Source: a virus. From it: a DNA stretch of 29,780 bases. The notes beneath the pieces are model-generated. The model was not told where the DNA came from. It ran no database searches and saw only the letters and a list, made by a program, of their open reading frames with translations. Made by a program: the position numbers and the translations under genes. Where the stretch lies: the IMG/VR virus record IMGVR_UViG_3300047557_001054, positions 1-29,780 of that record; one strand, given 5' to 3'. This document shows, piece by piece, positions 16,156-21,563 of the stretch; position 1 is the stretch's first letter, and every line of letters begins with the position of its first letter.

Positions 16156-16479
16156 ATGACAACAAAACAAGAAACCTGCGCTCAGCGCATTGATGAGATG
16201 ATGAAATCAAGGGAGGAGGATATTAACGCTTTAATTTCTAACCCTGAAGCAGATTGGAGTGATGACCCTGCGCTATCTATTGACCGGACAGAGGTAGTTA
16301 GTATCTGCCTAAGTTGGGGAGGCCCTGCCGATTACATTGAAATCACCTTGAAAGACAAAGAGGTGCAGAGAGTGGATTATCGCTTTTCTGACTGGTTCGA
16401 CACCGCGACTGTGCAGGTTCCCGAGGACTCACCTCTCTACCAATACGCGATGTTCCAATTAGATATGTTGGAGGCATAA
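16156..16479 (+). CDS. Conserved phage protein (107 aa)
   Basis: The ATG at 16156 has AAGGA seven bases upstream; an in-frame ATG at 16078 is rejected since it lies in the hairpin and has no RBS. The core SICLSWGGPADYIEITLKDK followed by VDYRFSDWFDTATV and a final helix SPLYQYAMFQLDML matches a family I recognise as frequent in actinobacterial phages (xGGPADxxEIT ... YxxxDWFD). Its function is not known. Acidic overall. TAAATG spacing to the next gene keeps it coupled. Confidence 0.75.
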   Translation: MTTKQETCAQRIDEMMKSREEDINALISNPEADWSDDPALSIDRTEVVSICLSWGGPADYIEITLKDKEVQRVDYRFSDWFDTATVQVPEDSPLYQYAMFQLDMLEA

Positions 16480-16608
16480 ATGTTCGAGGTCTCTACTAAA
16501 TGGCAGGACGGAGCTTTGTCCTCGCTGGTGTATCTCGCCGTGATTGTCGGCGTGTTGTGGATATTAAGCAAGATTGAACTCAAGGATAAGGAGCGAGACA
16601 ATGCCTAG
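16480..16608 (+). CDS. Single-pass membrane microprotein (42 aa)
   Basis: ATG at 16480, directly after the previous TAA, with TTGGAGG five bases upstream. One clear membrane segment (about residues 13-34, LSSLVYLAVIVGVLWILSKI) is followed by a charged tail (ELKDKERDNA). The stop lies eight bases inside the next gene. Topology suggests a membrane anchor or host-envelope modulator; a holin-like role cannot be excluded but one segment and early position make it less likely. Confidence 0.75.
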   Translation: MFEVSTKWQDGALSSLVYLAVIVGVLWILSKIELKDKERDNA

Positions 16609-16765
16609 GTGCGGCTCCTGCGGGTGGCAATTCTCCGAGCGCACCCTTACTAAACACGCTGAAACCCCTTGCGGGGAGGAGAGCGAGAAGGCGGGGAGTA
16701 TGCCCTATGCCCCTGAAGTGGATGACCTTATCCGTCAGATAGAGGAGGATGAGGCTAATGCTTAG
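16601..16765 (+). CDS. C2HC zinc-finger protein (54 aa)
   Basis: ATG at 16601 with AAGGAG seven bases upstream. The pattern C4-x2-C7-x11-H19-x4-C24 (MPRCGSCGWQFSERTLTKHA, then ETPC) matches small C2HC zinc fingers that bind nucleic acid or protein. The remainder is an acidic helix (VDDLIRQIEEDEANA). It overlaps the membrane microprotein before and the Zn-ribbon gene after by eight bases. Likely a host-interaction or regulatory protein, by inference. Confidence 0.75.
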   Translation: MPRCGSCGWQFSERTLTKHAETPCGEESEKAGSMPYAPEVDDLIRQIEEDEANA

Positions 16766-16919
16766 CCCTATTGGGTACATATGGGAGGACGAGATTATCT
16801 GTCCGACCTGCTGGATGGGCGTATTTGGAAGCCCAATATTCAAGCAAGATTTACCCGGTGGAATTACTTGTGATTTATGCGGATCAACTACTAATGAGGA
16901 GGAGCAAGACAATGAATAA
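16758..16919 (+). CDS. Zinc-ribbon microprotein (53 aa)
   Basis: ATG at 16758 with GAGGAGG upstream, stop TAA 16917-16919. Two CxxC pairs, CPTC (residues 15-18) and CDLC (38-41), are separated by 19 residues, typical of a zinc ribbon. The end is acidic (TTNEEEQDNE). It overlaps both neighbours by eight bases, which explains the frame shift from gene to gene here. Confidence 0.75.
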   Translation: MLSPIGYIWEDEIICPTCWMGVFGSPIFKQDLPGGITCDLCGSTTNEEEQDNE

Positions 16920-17085
16920 AGAATACTATCAAGCAAAGGCAGACCTCTGCCGTGATTTATTTATCAAGCAGGTGACAGACGGCGAGACCAAGGAGGCGGG
17001 AGCTAACCTCATCAGGATGGTTCGCGCTTTGACAGAGTTAGAGATGATTAACTACAAGGAGGAGAGAGCTAATGAAACTCGTTAA
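16912..17085 (+). CDS. Small helical protein (57 aa)
   Basis: The ATG at 16912 is preceded by GGAGGAGCAAGACA and overlaps the Zn-ribbon gene. The product is almost fully helical and charged (YYQAKADLCRDLFIKQVTDG, LIRMVRALTELEMINYKEE). No domain is recognised. A longer in-frame reading from 16771 would run across the Zn-ribbon gene without an RBS, so it is not used. Confidence 0.65.
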   Translation: MNKEYYQAKADLCRDLFIKQVTDGETKEAGANLIRMVRALTELEMINYKEERANETR

Positions 17086-17299
17086 TTTCTATGAGGTGAT
17101 GAGTGCTAAAGGTGACATTGAAACAGGCACGGCGAGCGCGACTGAAGCTATTGACTGGTTCAGACGTGGGGTAGACGCATCCATATTCGTTAGCGTATGG
17201 AACGAGGAGGATATTGAGGAGCCGGTGCTAGTCACCGACAAGATCGAGATTACTGACGTGGTATTGGCTACCATACTAAGCGAAAGGGAGAGAGGATGA
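17072..17299 (+). CDS. Small hypothetical protein (75 aa)
   Basis: ATG at 17072 with AAGGAGG upstream, overlapping the previous gene by 14 bases. It begins MKLVNFYEVMSAKGDIETGT, then ASATEAIDWFRRGVDASIFVSVW and a hydrophobic end (ITDVVLATILSERERG). Residue pattern is like a small alpha/beta fold (beta, helix WFRRG, beta SIFVSVW). Function unknown. Confidence 0.7.
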   Translation: MKLVNFYEVMSAKGDIETGTASATEAIDWFRRGVDASIFVSVWNEEDIEEPVLVTDKIEITDVVLATILSERERG

Positions 17300-17376
17300 G
17301 CTTACTTCTAGGTGCGATTGCGCTCACTCTGATAGCATATGCCCTTACCTATCTTGAAGGAGAGAGTGAGTGGTAG
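17296..17376 (+). CDS. 26-aa transmembrane peptide
   Basis: ATG at 17296 overlaps the preceding TGA as ATGA and has AAGGGAG upstream; stop TAG 17374-17376. The sequence MSLLLGAIALTLIAYALTYL plus a short acidic tail (EGESEW) is essentially one membrane helix. The next gene starts at a GTG inside its end. It sits next to the signal-peptide transglycosylase, so a link to envelope passage or lysis is conceivable. Confidence 0.65.
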   Translation: MSLLLGAIALTLIAYALTYLEGESEW

Positions 17377-17654
17377 ATATATCAAGAAGGAAACAGACCG
17401 CTCTTAAACAGGCAGTCAAACAGCGCAATTATAGACGGGTACGAGACCGCGCCTTAAGGCGACTGGCTAACCTCTACCCTGACCAATACCGAGAGTTATT
17501 CGAGGAGGAAAGGGAAAGAGATGAAGCGCAGGACAAAGTTTGGCTTGATATTACTGGCAGGACTAACGCTAGTGTGGGCTTATCAACCGCACACTCAGCA
17601 GGTCAATCTACCCAAAGACCTGACGATAGTATCCAAGAAGGCGAGCTGGAGTGA
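17370..17654 (+). CDS. Basic conserved phage protein (94 aa, GTG start)
   Basis: GTG at 17370 with GAAGGAG seven bases upstream. A strongly basic helical N-terminus (RRKQTALKQAVKQRNYRRVR, then RALRRLANLYPDQYRELFEE) is followed by ERDEAQDKVWLDITGRT, a pattern I know from actinobacterial phage proteins of unknown role. The C-terminal 44 codons (17521-17654) are also read in another frame as the signal peptide of the transglycosylase. Its TGA is GTGA-coupled to the 102-aa gene. May bind nucleic acid. Confidence 0.65.
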   Translation: MVDISRRKQTALKQAVKQRNYRRVRDRALRRLANLYPDQYRELFEEERERDEAQDKVWLDITGRTNASVGLSTAHSAGQSTQRPDDSIQEGELE

Positions 17655-17937
17655 GAAAGGTGAGAACAAGGACACCGCGAAGCAATACGCTTGGGTTGCA
17701 TTTGGTTGGCGGGGCAAAGAGTGGCTCTGCCTCCACGATTTATGGACCCGTGAGAGCAGGTTTGACCACCACGCCAGCAACCAACAAGGAAGCTCAGCTT
17801 TCGGAATTGCTCAGCTCCTTGGAGAAAAGAGTAGAGATCCTCGAGTCCAAATACTTAGAGGTCTGCGATACATTTCAGAGCGTCACGGCTCGCCTTGCCG
17901 CGCTCTCGCTTTCCATAATAAACGAAACCATTATTGA
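17521..17937 (+). CDS. Lytic transglycosylase-like protein with signal peptide, nested out of frame
   Basis: ATG at 17521 follows GGAAAGGGAAAGAG. Residues 1-20 (MKRRTKFGLILLAGLTLVWA) form a signal peptide or anchor. Then come FGWRGKEWLCLHDLWTRES, with the likely catalytic E78, a Gly/Ala/Phe motif SSAFGIAQLL (91-100), GLRYISERHGSPCRA (114-128) and a terminal HNKRNHY. This order (CLxxLWxxES ... AxGIxQ ... GLxYIxxRxGxPC) is that of SLT-type transglycosylases of actinobacteria and their phages, which cut peptidoglycan between MurNAc and GlcNAc. C70 and C126 may form a disulfide. Every codon overlaps either the 94-aa or the 102-aa gene in a different frame. Confidence 0.75.
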   Translation: MKRRTKFGLILLAGLTLVWAYQPHTQQVNLPKDLTIVSKKASWSEKGENKDTAKQYAWVAFGWRGKEWLCLHDLWTRESRFDHHASNQQGSSAFGIAQLLGEKSRDPRVQILRGLRYISERHGSPCRALAFHNKRNHY

Positions 17938-17959
17938 CAAAGAGGAAGATAGCAAGTAA
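17651..17959 (+). CDS. Coiled-coil protein (102 aa, GTG start)
   Basis: GTG at 17651 overlaps the 94-aa gene's TGA (GTGA). The N-terminal half is Gly/Ser/Thr/Arg-rich and probably disordered. The C-terminal half is a convincing heptad-like coiled coil (LSELLSSLEKRVEILESKYL, then FQSVTARLAALSLSI), ending in acidic residues. Codons 1-96 share DNA with the transglycosylase in another frame, but the last seven codons and the good heptad pattern suggest this frame is also real. A shorter version from an internal GTG at about 17750 is possible. It closes the plus-strand block. Confidence 0.55.
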   Translation: MRKVRTRTPRSNTLGLHLVGGAKSGSASTIYGPVRAGLTTTPATNKEAQLSELLSSLEKRVEILESKYLEVCDTFQSVTARLAALSLSIINETIIDKEEDSK

Positions 17960-17969
17960 GCTTTACAGT

Positions 17970-18004
17970 ATTACTGAGAGTTACTTATCCTTTCGCTCAG
18001 TAAT
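17970..18004 (+). other. First of two tandem hairpins at the end of the plus block
   Basis: ATTACTGAG (17970-17978) and CTCAGTAAT (17996-18004) form a perfect 9-bp dyad with a 17-base loop, just after the last plus-strand stop and right before the strong terminator stem. It may help termination or protect the 3' end of the message from exonucleases. Confidence 0.5.
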
Positions 18005-18006
18005 GT

Positions 18007-18045
18007 ATAACCCCGCAGTGCCATACCTGCGGGGTTATTTTATTT
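18007..18045 (+). terminator. Rho-independent terminator of the plus-strand block
   Basis: ATAACCCCGCAG (18007-18018) pairs fully with CTGCGGGGTTAT (18027-18038) across an 8-base loop. It is followed by TTTATTT on the plus strand. The stop of the minus-strand FmdB-like gene (18042-18040) lies in the T-tract. The stem may therefore also end minus-strand transcripts, though there no T-tract follows. Confidence 0.85.
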
Positions 18046-18213
18046 GTCAGTCGTGTAGAAACCACTGCCCTTGAAGTGGGCAGGAGGAGATTGCCATACT
18101 CGATTGAGGGTAGTCGAGCATTGCGGGCAGTCGTATTCTACTTCGACATCGTGGATACTGCGGATAACAAGGAGGGTATTACCGCAGTTAGGACACTCAT
18201 ATTCGTACTTCAT
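18040..18213 (-). CDS. FmdB-like zinc-ribbon protein (57 aa)
   Basis: ATG at 18213 overlaps the upstream TGA (ATGA). The product begins MKYEYECPNCGNTLLVIRSI and has CPNC (residues 7-10) and CPQC (29-32), then WQSPPAHFKGSGFYTTDK. The CxxC pairs and the FKGSGFYxTD end are hallmarks of the FmdB putative regulatory zinc-ribbon family, found in bacteria and phages, with no firm function. It is the last gene of the minus-strand replication block and ends in the shared terminator. Confidence 0.85.
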   Translation of the reverse strand: MKYEYECPNCGNTLLVIRSIHDVEVEYDCPQCSTTLNRVWQSPPAHFKGSGFYTTDK

Positions 18214-18587
18214 AGCGCAAGTCCGTAATCTAGATGCAGAAAACCAACGAGCTTCATAATCTTTCTAGTGTTAGCAAACTCCGTAGTAGCGGGCATTCTA
18301 CGCTCACTCCACGCAGGTTCCGGTACTCTAGTTAAATCAAAAGCCCATACCCCTTGCGGGGTGGAGTTAATATAATAGGGAGTGCGAGTGCCTGCCTGAT
18401 TGATAAGGCGGCGGTACTTCATCTCCTCAATAAGTAAATCAGGGTAGTGTGTATGCCTACACTTCAGCTCTATGTATAGGTTCTTATCATCACTGGTACA
18501 GTCAAAGTGATCAAAGACCCCTTCAGATTTAACAAGGTCAGGGAAGTGACTCTCTTTTAGATAGTCAAATAACTCTTGTTCTCTCAT
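18210..18587 (-). CDS. PD-(D/E)XK nuclease-like protein (125 aa)
   Basis: ATG at 18587 is TAATG-coupled to the sigma-like gene; an in-frame TTG at 18596 is less likely. The segment FDHFDCTSDDKNLYIELKCR holds a D29 ... E40-x-K42 arrangement on predicted beta strands, as in restriction-endonuclease-fold enzymes. The later part has TPYYINSTPQGVWAFDLTR, which resembles the strand region after the active site. Specific role is open: a DNA repair or host-DNA-degrading nuclease is inference. Confidence 0.6.
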   Translation of the reverse strand: MREQELFDYLKESHFPDLVKSEGVFDHFDCTSDDKNLYIELKCRHTHYPDLLIEEMKYRRLINQAGTRTPYYINSTPQGVWAFDLTRVPEPAWSERRMPATTEFANTRKIMKLVGFLHLDYGLAL

Positions 18588-19222
18588 TAGTTCCAAGGAC
18601 TTTCTCCGCCGAGTAAGTTCTGTAACTTACGCAGGGCATTGGTGCATCTGCGATCAGCGGTAGATACCGCACAACCTAGATACTCTGACATCTCTTGCAG
18701 GGTTAAAGACTCGTGGTATCTCTTGATTAGTATGTCTTTGTCTGCCACATCCAGCTTTAGATAGGCCTTCTTAATATCAATTAGGATAGCTAGCAGGTTG
18801 CCGCCTTCTGCTGGAGCTGACTGCTTACGTGGCTGACCATCATTAATCATCTCTTGTGCTTGCTCTAATACTGTCCCGTCAATAACTGAGGAGATAACGT
18901 GAGGTAGTAGCTGTGCTAGCACTAGCGTGTCATAGAAAGACTCATCGCCTACCTGATAGCCGCTTCTCTTAGCCTTCTCTTTGCGAGCGTAACGCTCACA
19001 GTGACGGCGCATCTGCCAGGAGATACGCTTCTCATTGATAGTTCTTTGCAGTGAGTTCTCTTCATTAAGCAAGGTGGCATAGTGTTCAGCTCTAGCCATA
19101 GCCCAGGCATAGCACTCCTGAGTTATGTCATCTCGTTCCACCCATTGGCGGAAGCGGCGGTAGATACTGTTAGCTACCGGCGGGACTAGATCAAAGAACG
19201 CGGGATGTAGTTGGTTGCTCAT
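18587..19222 (-). CDS. Sigma-70-like RNA polymerase factor (211 aa)
   Basis: Residues about 15-60 resemble region 2 (VANSIYRRFRQWVERDDITQ, then ECYAWAMARA, like the D-D-L-x-Q-E motif of sigma factors). The last 55 residues form a region 4-type helix-turn-helix (DKDILIKRYHESLTLQEMSE, YLGCAVSTADRRCTNALRKL). Size is close to ECF sigma factors. Start ATG 19222 has AAGAGAG upstream. It could direct host RNA polymerase to middle or late phage promoters. Divergence from bacterial sigma factors is strong, so DNA-binding regulator without polymerase binding is an alternative. Confidence 0.75.
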   Translation of the reverse strand: MSNQLHPAFFDLVPPVANSIYRRFRQWVERDDITQECYAWAMARAEHYATLLNEENSLQRTINEKRISWQMRRHCERYARKEKAKRSGYQVGDESFYDTLVLAQLLPHVISSVIDGTVLEQAQEMINDGQPRKQSAPAEGGNLLAILIDIKKAYLKLDVADKDILIKRYHESLTLQEMSEYLGCAVSTADRRCTNALRKLQNLLGGESPWN

Positions 19223-19331
19223 TGGCTCTCTTATTCATCTCATCTACGTATCGGGCAGCCTTTAATCGTTTCGCTTCAGCAATTTTCTTTCTTCGTAGTG
19301 CGGCGTTATACCAGTTATGCTTCTTATTCAT
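19191..19331 (-). CDS. Very basic small protein (46 aa)
   Basis: ATG at 19331 lies in the sequence GAGGTAACAATG shared by this group of genes; stop TGA 19193-19191, overlapping the sigma-like gene start by 32 bases. The product is helical and basic (MNKKHNWYNAALRRKKIAEA, KRLKAARYVDEMNKR). No domain is recognised. Overlap at both ends and a good RBS support it. Confidence 0.6.
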   Translation of the reverse strand: MNKKHNWYNAALRRKKIAEAKRLKAARYVDEMNKRANEQPTTSRVL

Positions 19332-19500
19332 TGTTACCTCTAGCAATTTTCTCTAATGCATTAGCAATGCGAGCCAAACTAATTGCTTGGCACTCATCAT
19401 TACTGTGGTATTCCCTACCACCGCACCTATCGCAACCAGAATCAACGCTACTGGATTGCGGAAATGGATTACTTTTTCTATTGTAATTTATTTTCTTCAT
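19324..19500 (-). CDS. Cys-rich small protein with IARGN tail (58 aa)
   Basis: ATG at 19500 overlaps the upstream TGA (ATGA) and has AGGGG six bases before it; stop TAA 19326-19324. A CDRCGG motif (residues 23-28) plus H32 and C37 could bind zinc. The C-terminal helix ARIANALEKIARGNNE ends in the same IARGN as two neighbours. The last codons form the RBS of the next gene. Confidence 0.7.
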   Translation of the reverse strand: MKKINYNRKSNPFPQSSSVDSGCDRCGGREYHSNDECQAISLARIANALEKIARGNNE

Positions 19501-19875
19501 TTATTACCCCTAGCAATAGCGGCTGCTTTATTACAAGTGCAATCGGTAAAGGCGCAAGAGTAAGCAAGTCCACAGTTAGCCTCGATCTCCTTGGCTATCT
19601 GCTCACGCAAATCTTCTCGCAGGTGATATGCAAGAATATCAATTATTTCTGGTGGAACATAAGAGATTATCTTCAGAACCACTTCTTTACATAGAGGACA
19701 TATGATTTCTTTATATCTTTTAGTATAAGATTCATTAGGCCATCCCTTGATATGGTCATAGATAGCATCACAGGTACTGCACTTACCATCGCTGTCACCG
19801 CAGGTATCACAGGTTTCTCCCCAAGAATAGTCAGCATCTTCGTGAGCGCACTCAGTCATTGTTACCTCTAGCAAT
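19328..19875. repeat. Gene-junction repeat: three copies of an RBS/C-terminal module
   Basis: The 20-base word TCATTGTTACCTCTAGCAAT occurs exactly at 19328-19347 and 19856-19875, and a variant (TTATTACCCCTAGCAAT) lies at 19501-19517. Read on the minus strand it encodes the end IARGN of one protein and the Shine-Dalgarno and ATG of the next. In addition a 32-base stretch at 19579-19610 recurs with two mismatches at 19940-19971, encoding REQIAKEIEA in both the 120-aa and the 73-aa protein. Tandem duplication and divergence of small genes is the simplest reading. Confidence 0.8.
19497..19859 (-). CDS. Zinc-binding-like protein (120 aa)
   Basis: The start is ATG 19859 (MTECAHEDADYSW), in the shared AGAGGTAACAATG junction, overlapping the 73-aa gene by eight bases; an in-frame start at 19886 is not supported. 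Cys pairs CDTC, CSTC and CPLC (spread over about residues 17-66) and a later CAFTDCTC suggest two zinc sites. The C-terminal part repeats the REQIAKEIEA and IARGN modules of the upstream gene. Function unknown. Confidence 0.7.
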   Translation of the reverse strand: MTECAHEDADYSWGETCDTCGDSDGKCSTCDAIYDHIKGWPNESYTKRYKEIICPLCKEVVLKIISYVPPEIIDILAYHLREDLREQIAKEIEANCGLAYSCAFTDCTCNKAAAIARGNK

Positions 19876-20073
19876 ATGAGCAGCAATATTTCTTACAGTT
19901 TGAATCGAACCCCACGCACTAGAGTCATCAGGAAGTGCAGCCTCAATCTCTTTGGCTATCTGCTCACGCAATACAGATTCAAGACGATTTATGTAATAAG
20001 TAATCATCTTATCCTCCATATTGTCTGCCCAGTTCTGAAGGATTTCTCTGGTGATTTCCTGCTTGTCAGTCAT
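19852..20073 (-). CDS. Helical protein with REQIAKEIEA/IARGN module (73 aa)
   Basis: ATG at 20073 overlaps the Nmad1-like gene by eight bases. The protein is helical (EITREILQNWADNMEDKMIT, then RLESVLREQIAKEIEA) and ends HIARGNND. Its C-terminal modules recur in the 120-aa and 58-aa genes downstream, with matching DNA. Such short helical modules are frequent at the ends of actinobacterial phage proteins; the role is unknown. Confidence 0.65.
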   Translation of the reverse strand: MTDKQEITREILQNWADNMEDKMITYYINRLESVLREQIAKEIEAALPDDSSAWGSIQTVRNIAAHIARGNND

Positions 20074-20479
20074 TGGGTAACTCAGGCCACTTTTTGTCTA
20101 GCACCATCATCGCAATAGCAGAGTAGTTCAGTAGATCTAGAAAGGAGTCTCTGAGGCTCTCGTTTGAGGGAGAGACGTTACTATCAAGGAGGTTATTGAT
20201 GCGAGCCACCTTGTCCCACATCCGCACTCTAAGTCCGTTGAGTGGGCCACCTGGAGAGTGAGCGATGTTCTTCGGGCCGTAATCGTGATGCTTGCGGATG
20301 AGCAGATTTCCTGCGGTGTCAAGGATTGACCAGACATCTCTGACAAACTCATCATCTATCTTCTTGCGGGCATCGGCTGGCAGGTTATCGTCCCAGCCTT
20401 GTAGTCTATCGAAACTATTGTCATCCCCATATCCATCAATAATCTGGCTGCCTCTTGCAACTCTCTCTTGCTCACTCAC
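20066..20479 (-). CDS. Nmad1/DUF1599-like protein (137 aa, GTG start)
   Basis: GTG at 20479 is GTGA-coupled to the primase TOPRIM gene, with AGGAGGAGC upstream. The conserved region KHHDYGPKNIAHSPGGPLNG (residues about 61-80), followed by RMWDKVARINNLL and SLRDSFLDLLNYSAIAMMVL, matches the helical family once called DUF1599 and now nucleotide-modification-associated domain 1. It is MazG-like, with acidic and His residues for a metal-bound nucleotide. Suggests work on dNTPs or modified nucleotides beside replication genes. Catalysis not shown. Confidence 0.75.
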   Translation of the reverse strand: MSEQERVARGSQIIDGYGDDNSFDRLQGWDDNLPADARKKIDDEFVRDVWSILDTAGNLLIRKHHDYGPKNIAHSPGGPLNGLRVRMWDKVARINNLLDSNVSPSNESLRDSFLDLLNYSAIAMMVLDKKWPELPND

Positions 20480-21120
20480 TTTGCTCCTCCTAGTAGGTTG
20501 TTCAACGCATCAGGTCCTTCTGCCAAATAGAACTCGTTGATATCCATACCTGGTGGTAATTGTACTATTTGCCCGTTTGTTATCTCTCCTGCGACACGCC
20601 GTGCGAACTCAGCTCCAGGATTGGAACCATCTTCTTTCACATCATTATCACCGATGATATAAACCGTATCAAAACCAGTAAATAATCTAGCAAAGTGTGG
20701 CTTCCAAGCAGTTACTCCTGGCACACCTACTGCTGGTATGTTACACATACCTGATAAAACTATTGCATCTAGCTCACCTTCACATATGACTATGTTGGGT
20801 GCATCTAAGGTTGTATCAACTACATTAAATAGATGAGACTTTTGTCCCAGCGGAGAGCCGTACTTTGGTTTGCCATCATCTAATCTTCTAAACTTAAAGC
20901 CAACACAGTAACCTAATACTGTTATGTAAGGTATTGCTAGCCACCCCTCGTGCATCTCGTGGCCCGGATGTGGATCTGTGATAGTGCCCAACATAAACTG
21001 CCTGGCTACCTCCTCAGATATCCCACGTCCTTCTAGGTAAGCTACGGCCTCTGCGCTTAGATTCGCTGCGTACCGTTGCGCCGACTCCAGCAAGGATTTC
21101 ATCTGCTCGCTCGACTGCAT
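20476..21120 (-). CDS. DNA primase, TOPRIM part (214 aa)
   Basis: The catalytic TOPRIM signature is visible: VICEGELDAI (E114) and IIGDND (D158, D160), which bind the metal in DnaG-like primases. An N-terminal helical region with NLSAEAVAYLEGRGIS and the GYCVGFKFRR strand precede it, as in phage primases. The zinc domain is in a separate upstream gene, overlapping this one by 107 bases in another frame. The ATG at 21120 has only a weak AGG upstream, and an in-frame TAG lies just before it, so a fused product would need a shift inside the overlap. Confidence 0.85.
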   Translation of the reverse strand: MQSSEQMKSLLESAQRYAANLSAEAVAYLEGRGISEEVARQFMLGTITDPHPGHEMHEGWLAIPYITVLGYCVGFKFRRLDDGKPKYGSPLGQKSHLFNVVDTTLDAPNIVICEGELDAIVLSGMCNIPAVGVPGVTAWKPHFARLFTGFDTVYIIGDNDVKEDGSNPGAEFARRVAGEITNGQIVQLPPGMDINEFYLAEGPDALNNLLGGAK

Positions 21121-21391
21121 CTTTGAAACCTATCCCTTCCTTCTCCATAATAACATCGACTGCCGACCCACCTTTACCGCAGGTGTGGCAGAAATATAAA
21201 TTACCGTATGTATCTATCACTGCACTCCTGCGTGTATCGTTATGGATACAACAGCGAACCGATACGTTACGTCCCTCTCTTACTTCTCCACCGTAGAACC
21301 TTACTATGTCTGCTATGGAGATTGCACTTGCATCAACGGAACCTTTTCGTTTCGTTTTACGAACCACCCTGGACCAGTCTTGTGCTGACAT
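21014..21391 (-). CDS. DNA primase, CHC2 zinc-binding part (125 aa)
   Basis: A CHC2-type zinc motif is clear: C47-x2-H50 (CCIH), then FCHTCGKGG with C68 and C71, as at the N-terminus of DnaG, which recognises template DNA. It is followed by the helix VDVIMEKEGIGFKDAVERAD typical after this motif. ATG at 21391 has AAGGAG seven bases upstream. The basic C-terminal tail (SKRRGRSLPRRTWDI) is read from DNA that also encodes the start of the TOPRIM gene. Confidence 0.85.
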   Translation of the reverse strand: MSAQDWSRVVRKTKRKGSVDASAISIADIVRFYGGEVREGRNVSVRCCIHNDTRRSAVIDTYGNLYFCHTCGKGGSAVDVIMEKEGIGFKDAVERADEILAGVGATVRSESKRRGRSLPRRTWDI

Positions 21392-21489
21392 CCGCAGTCT
21401 CCTTCACACTTGCCGTGAAATGATTGAGATAACTTAAGCTTATTGTTTTCATTATATACTGCTGCTATCTGGCAGTCGTGACAGATCAC
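21313..21489 (-). CDS. Cys-rich small protein (58 aa, GTG start)
   Basis: GTG at 21489 is GTGA-coupled to the 25-aa gene, with AGGAAG seven bases upstream. CHDC (residues 3-6) and CEGDCGC (28-34) may form one zinc site; FVKRNEKVPLMQVQSP is the end. The last 79 bases are shared with the start of the CHC2 gene in another frame. Support rests on coupling and Cys pattern; the true length could be judged only by comparison. Confidence 0.55.
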   Translation of the reverse strand: MICHDCQIAAVYNENNKLKLSQSFHGKCEGDCGCQHKTGPGWFVKRNEKVPLMQVQSP

Positions 21490-21563
21490 TTTTGTTCTTC
21501 CTTTGGTTCTTGCTTTGGCTCAAGGATTTCTGTTGATGTTATTTCACCTTGTGGTGTTGGCAT
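21486..21563 (-). CDS. 25-aa leader-like peptide
   Basis: ATG at 21563 with a perfect AGGAG five bases upstream; it ends TGA overlapping the next GTG. The product MPTPQGEITSTEILEPKQEP plus KEEQK is Glu/Pro/Lys-rich and disordered. It overlaps the end of the resolvase-like gene by 20 bases. It may act mainly to couple translation of the Cys-rich gene. Confidence 0.5.
   Translation of the reverse strand: MPTPQGEITSTEILEPKQEPKEEQK

Noticed and set aside
19895-19915. T-loop-like GGTTCGATTC on the minus strand, suggesting a tRNA
   Set aside because: It encodes W-G-S-I-Q in the 73-aa gene, and no acceptor or anticodon stem can be formed around it. No tRNA was found elsewhere by eye.
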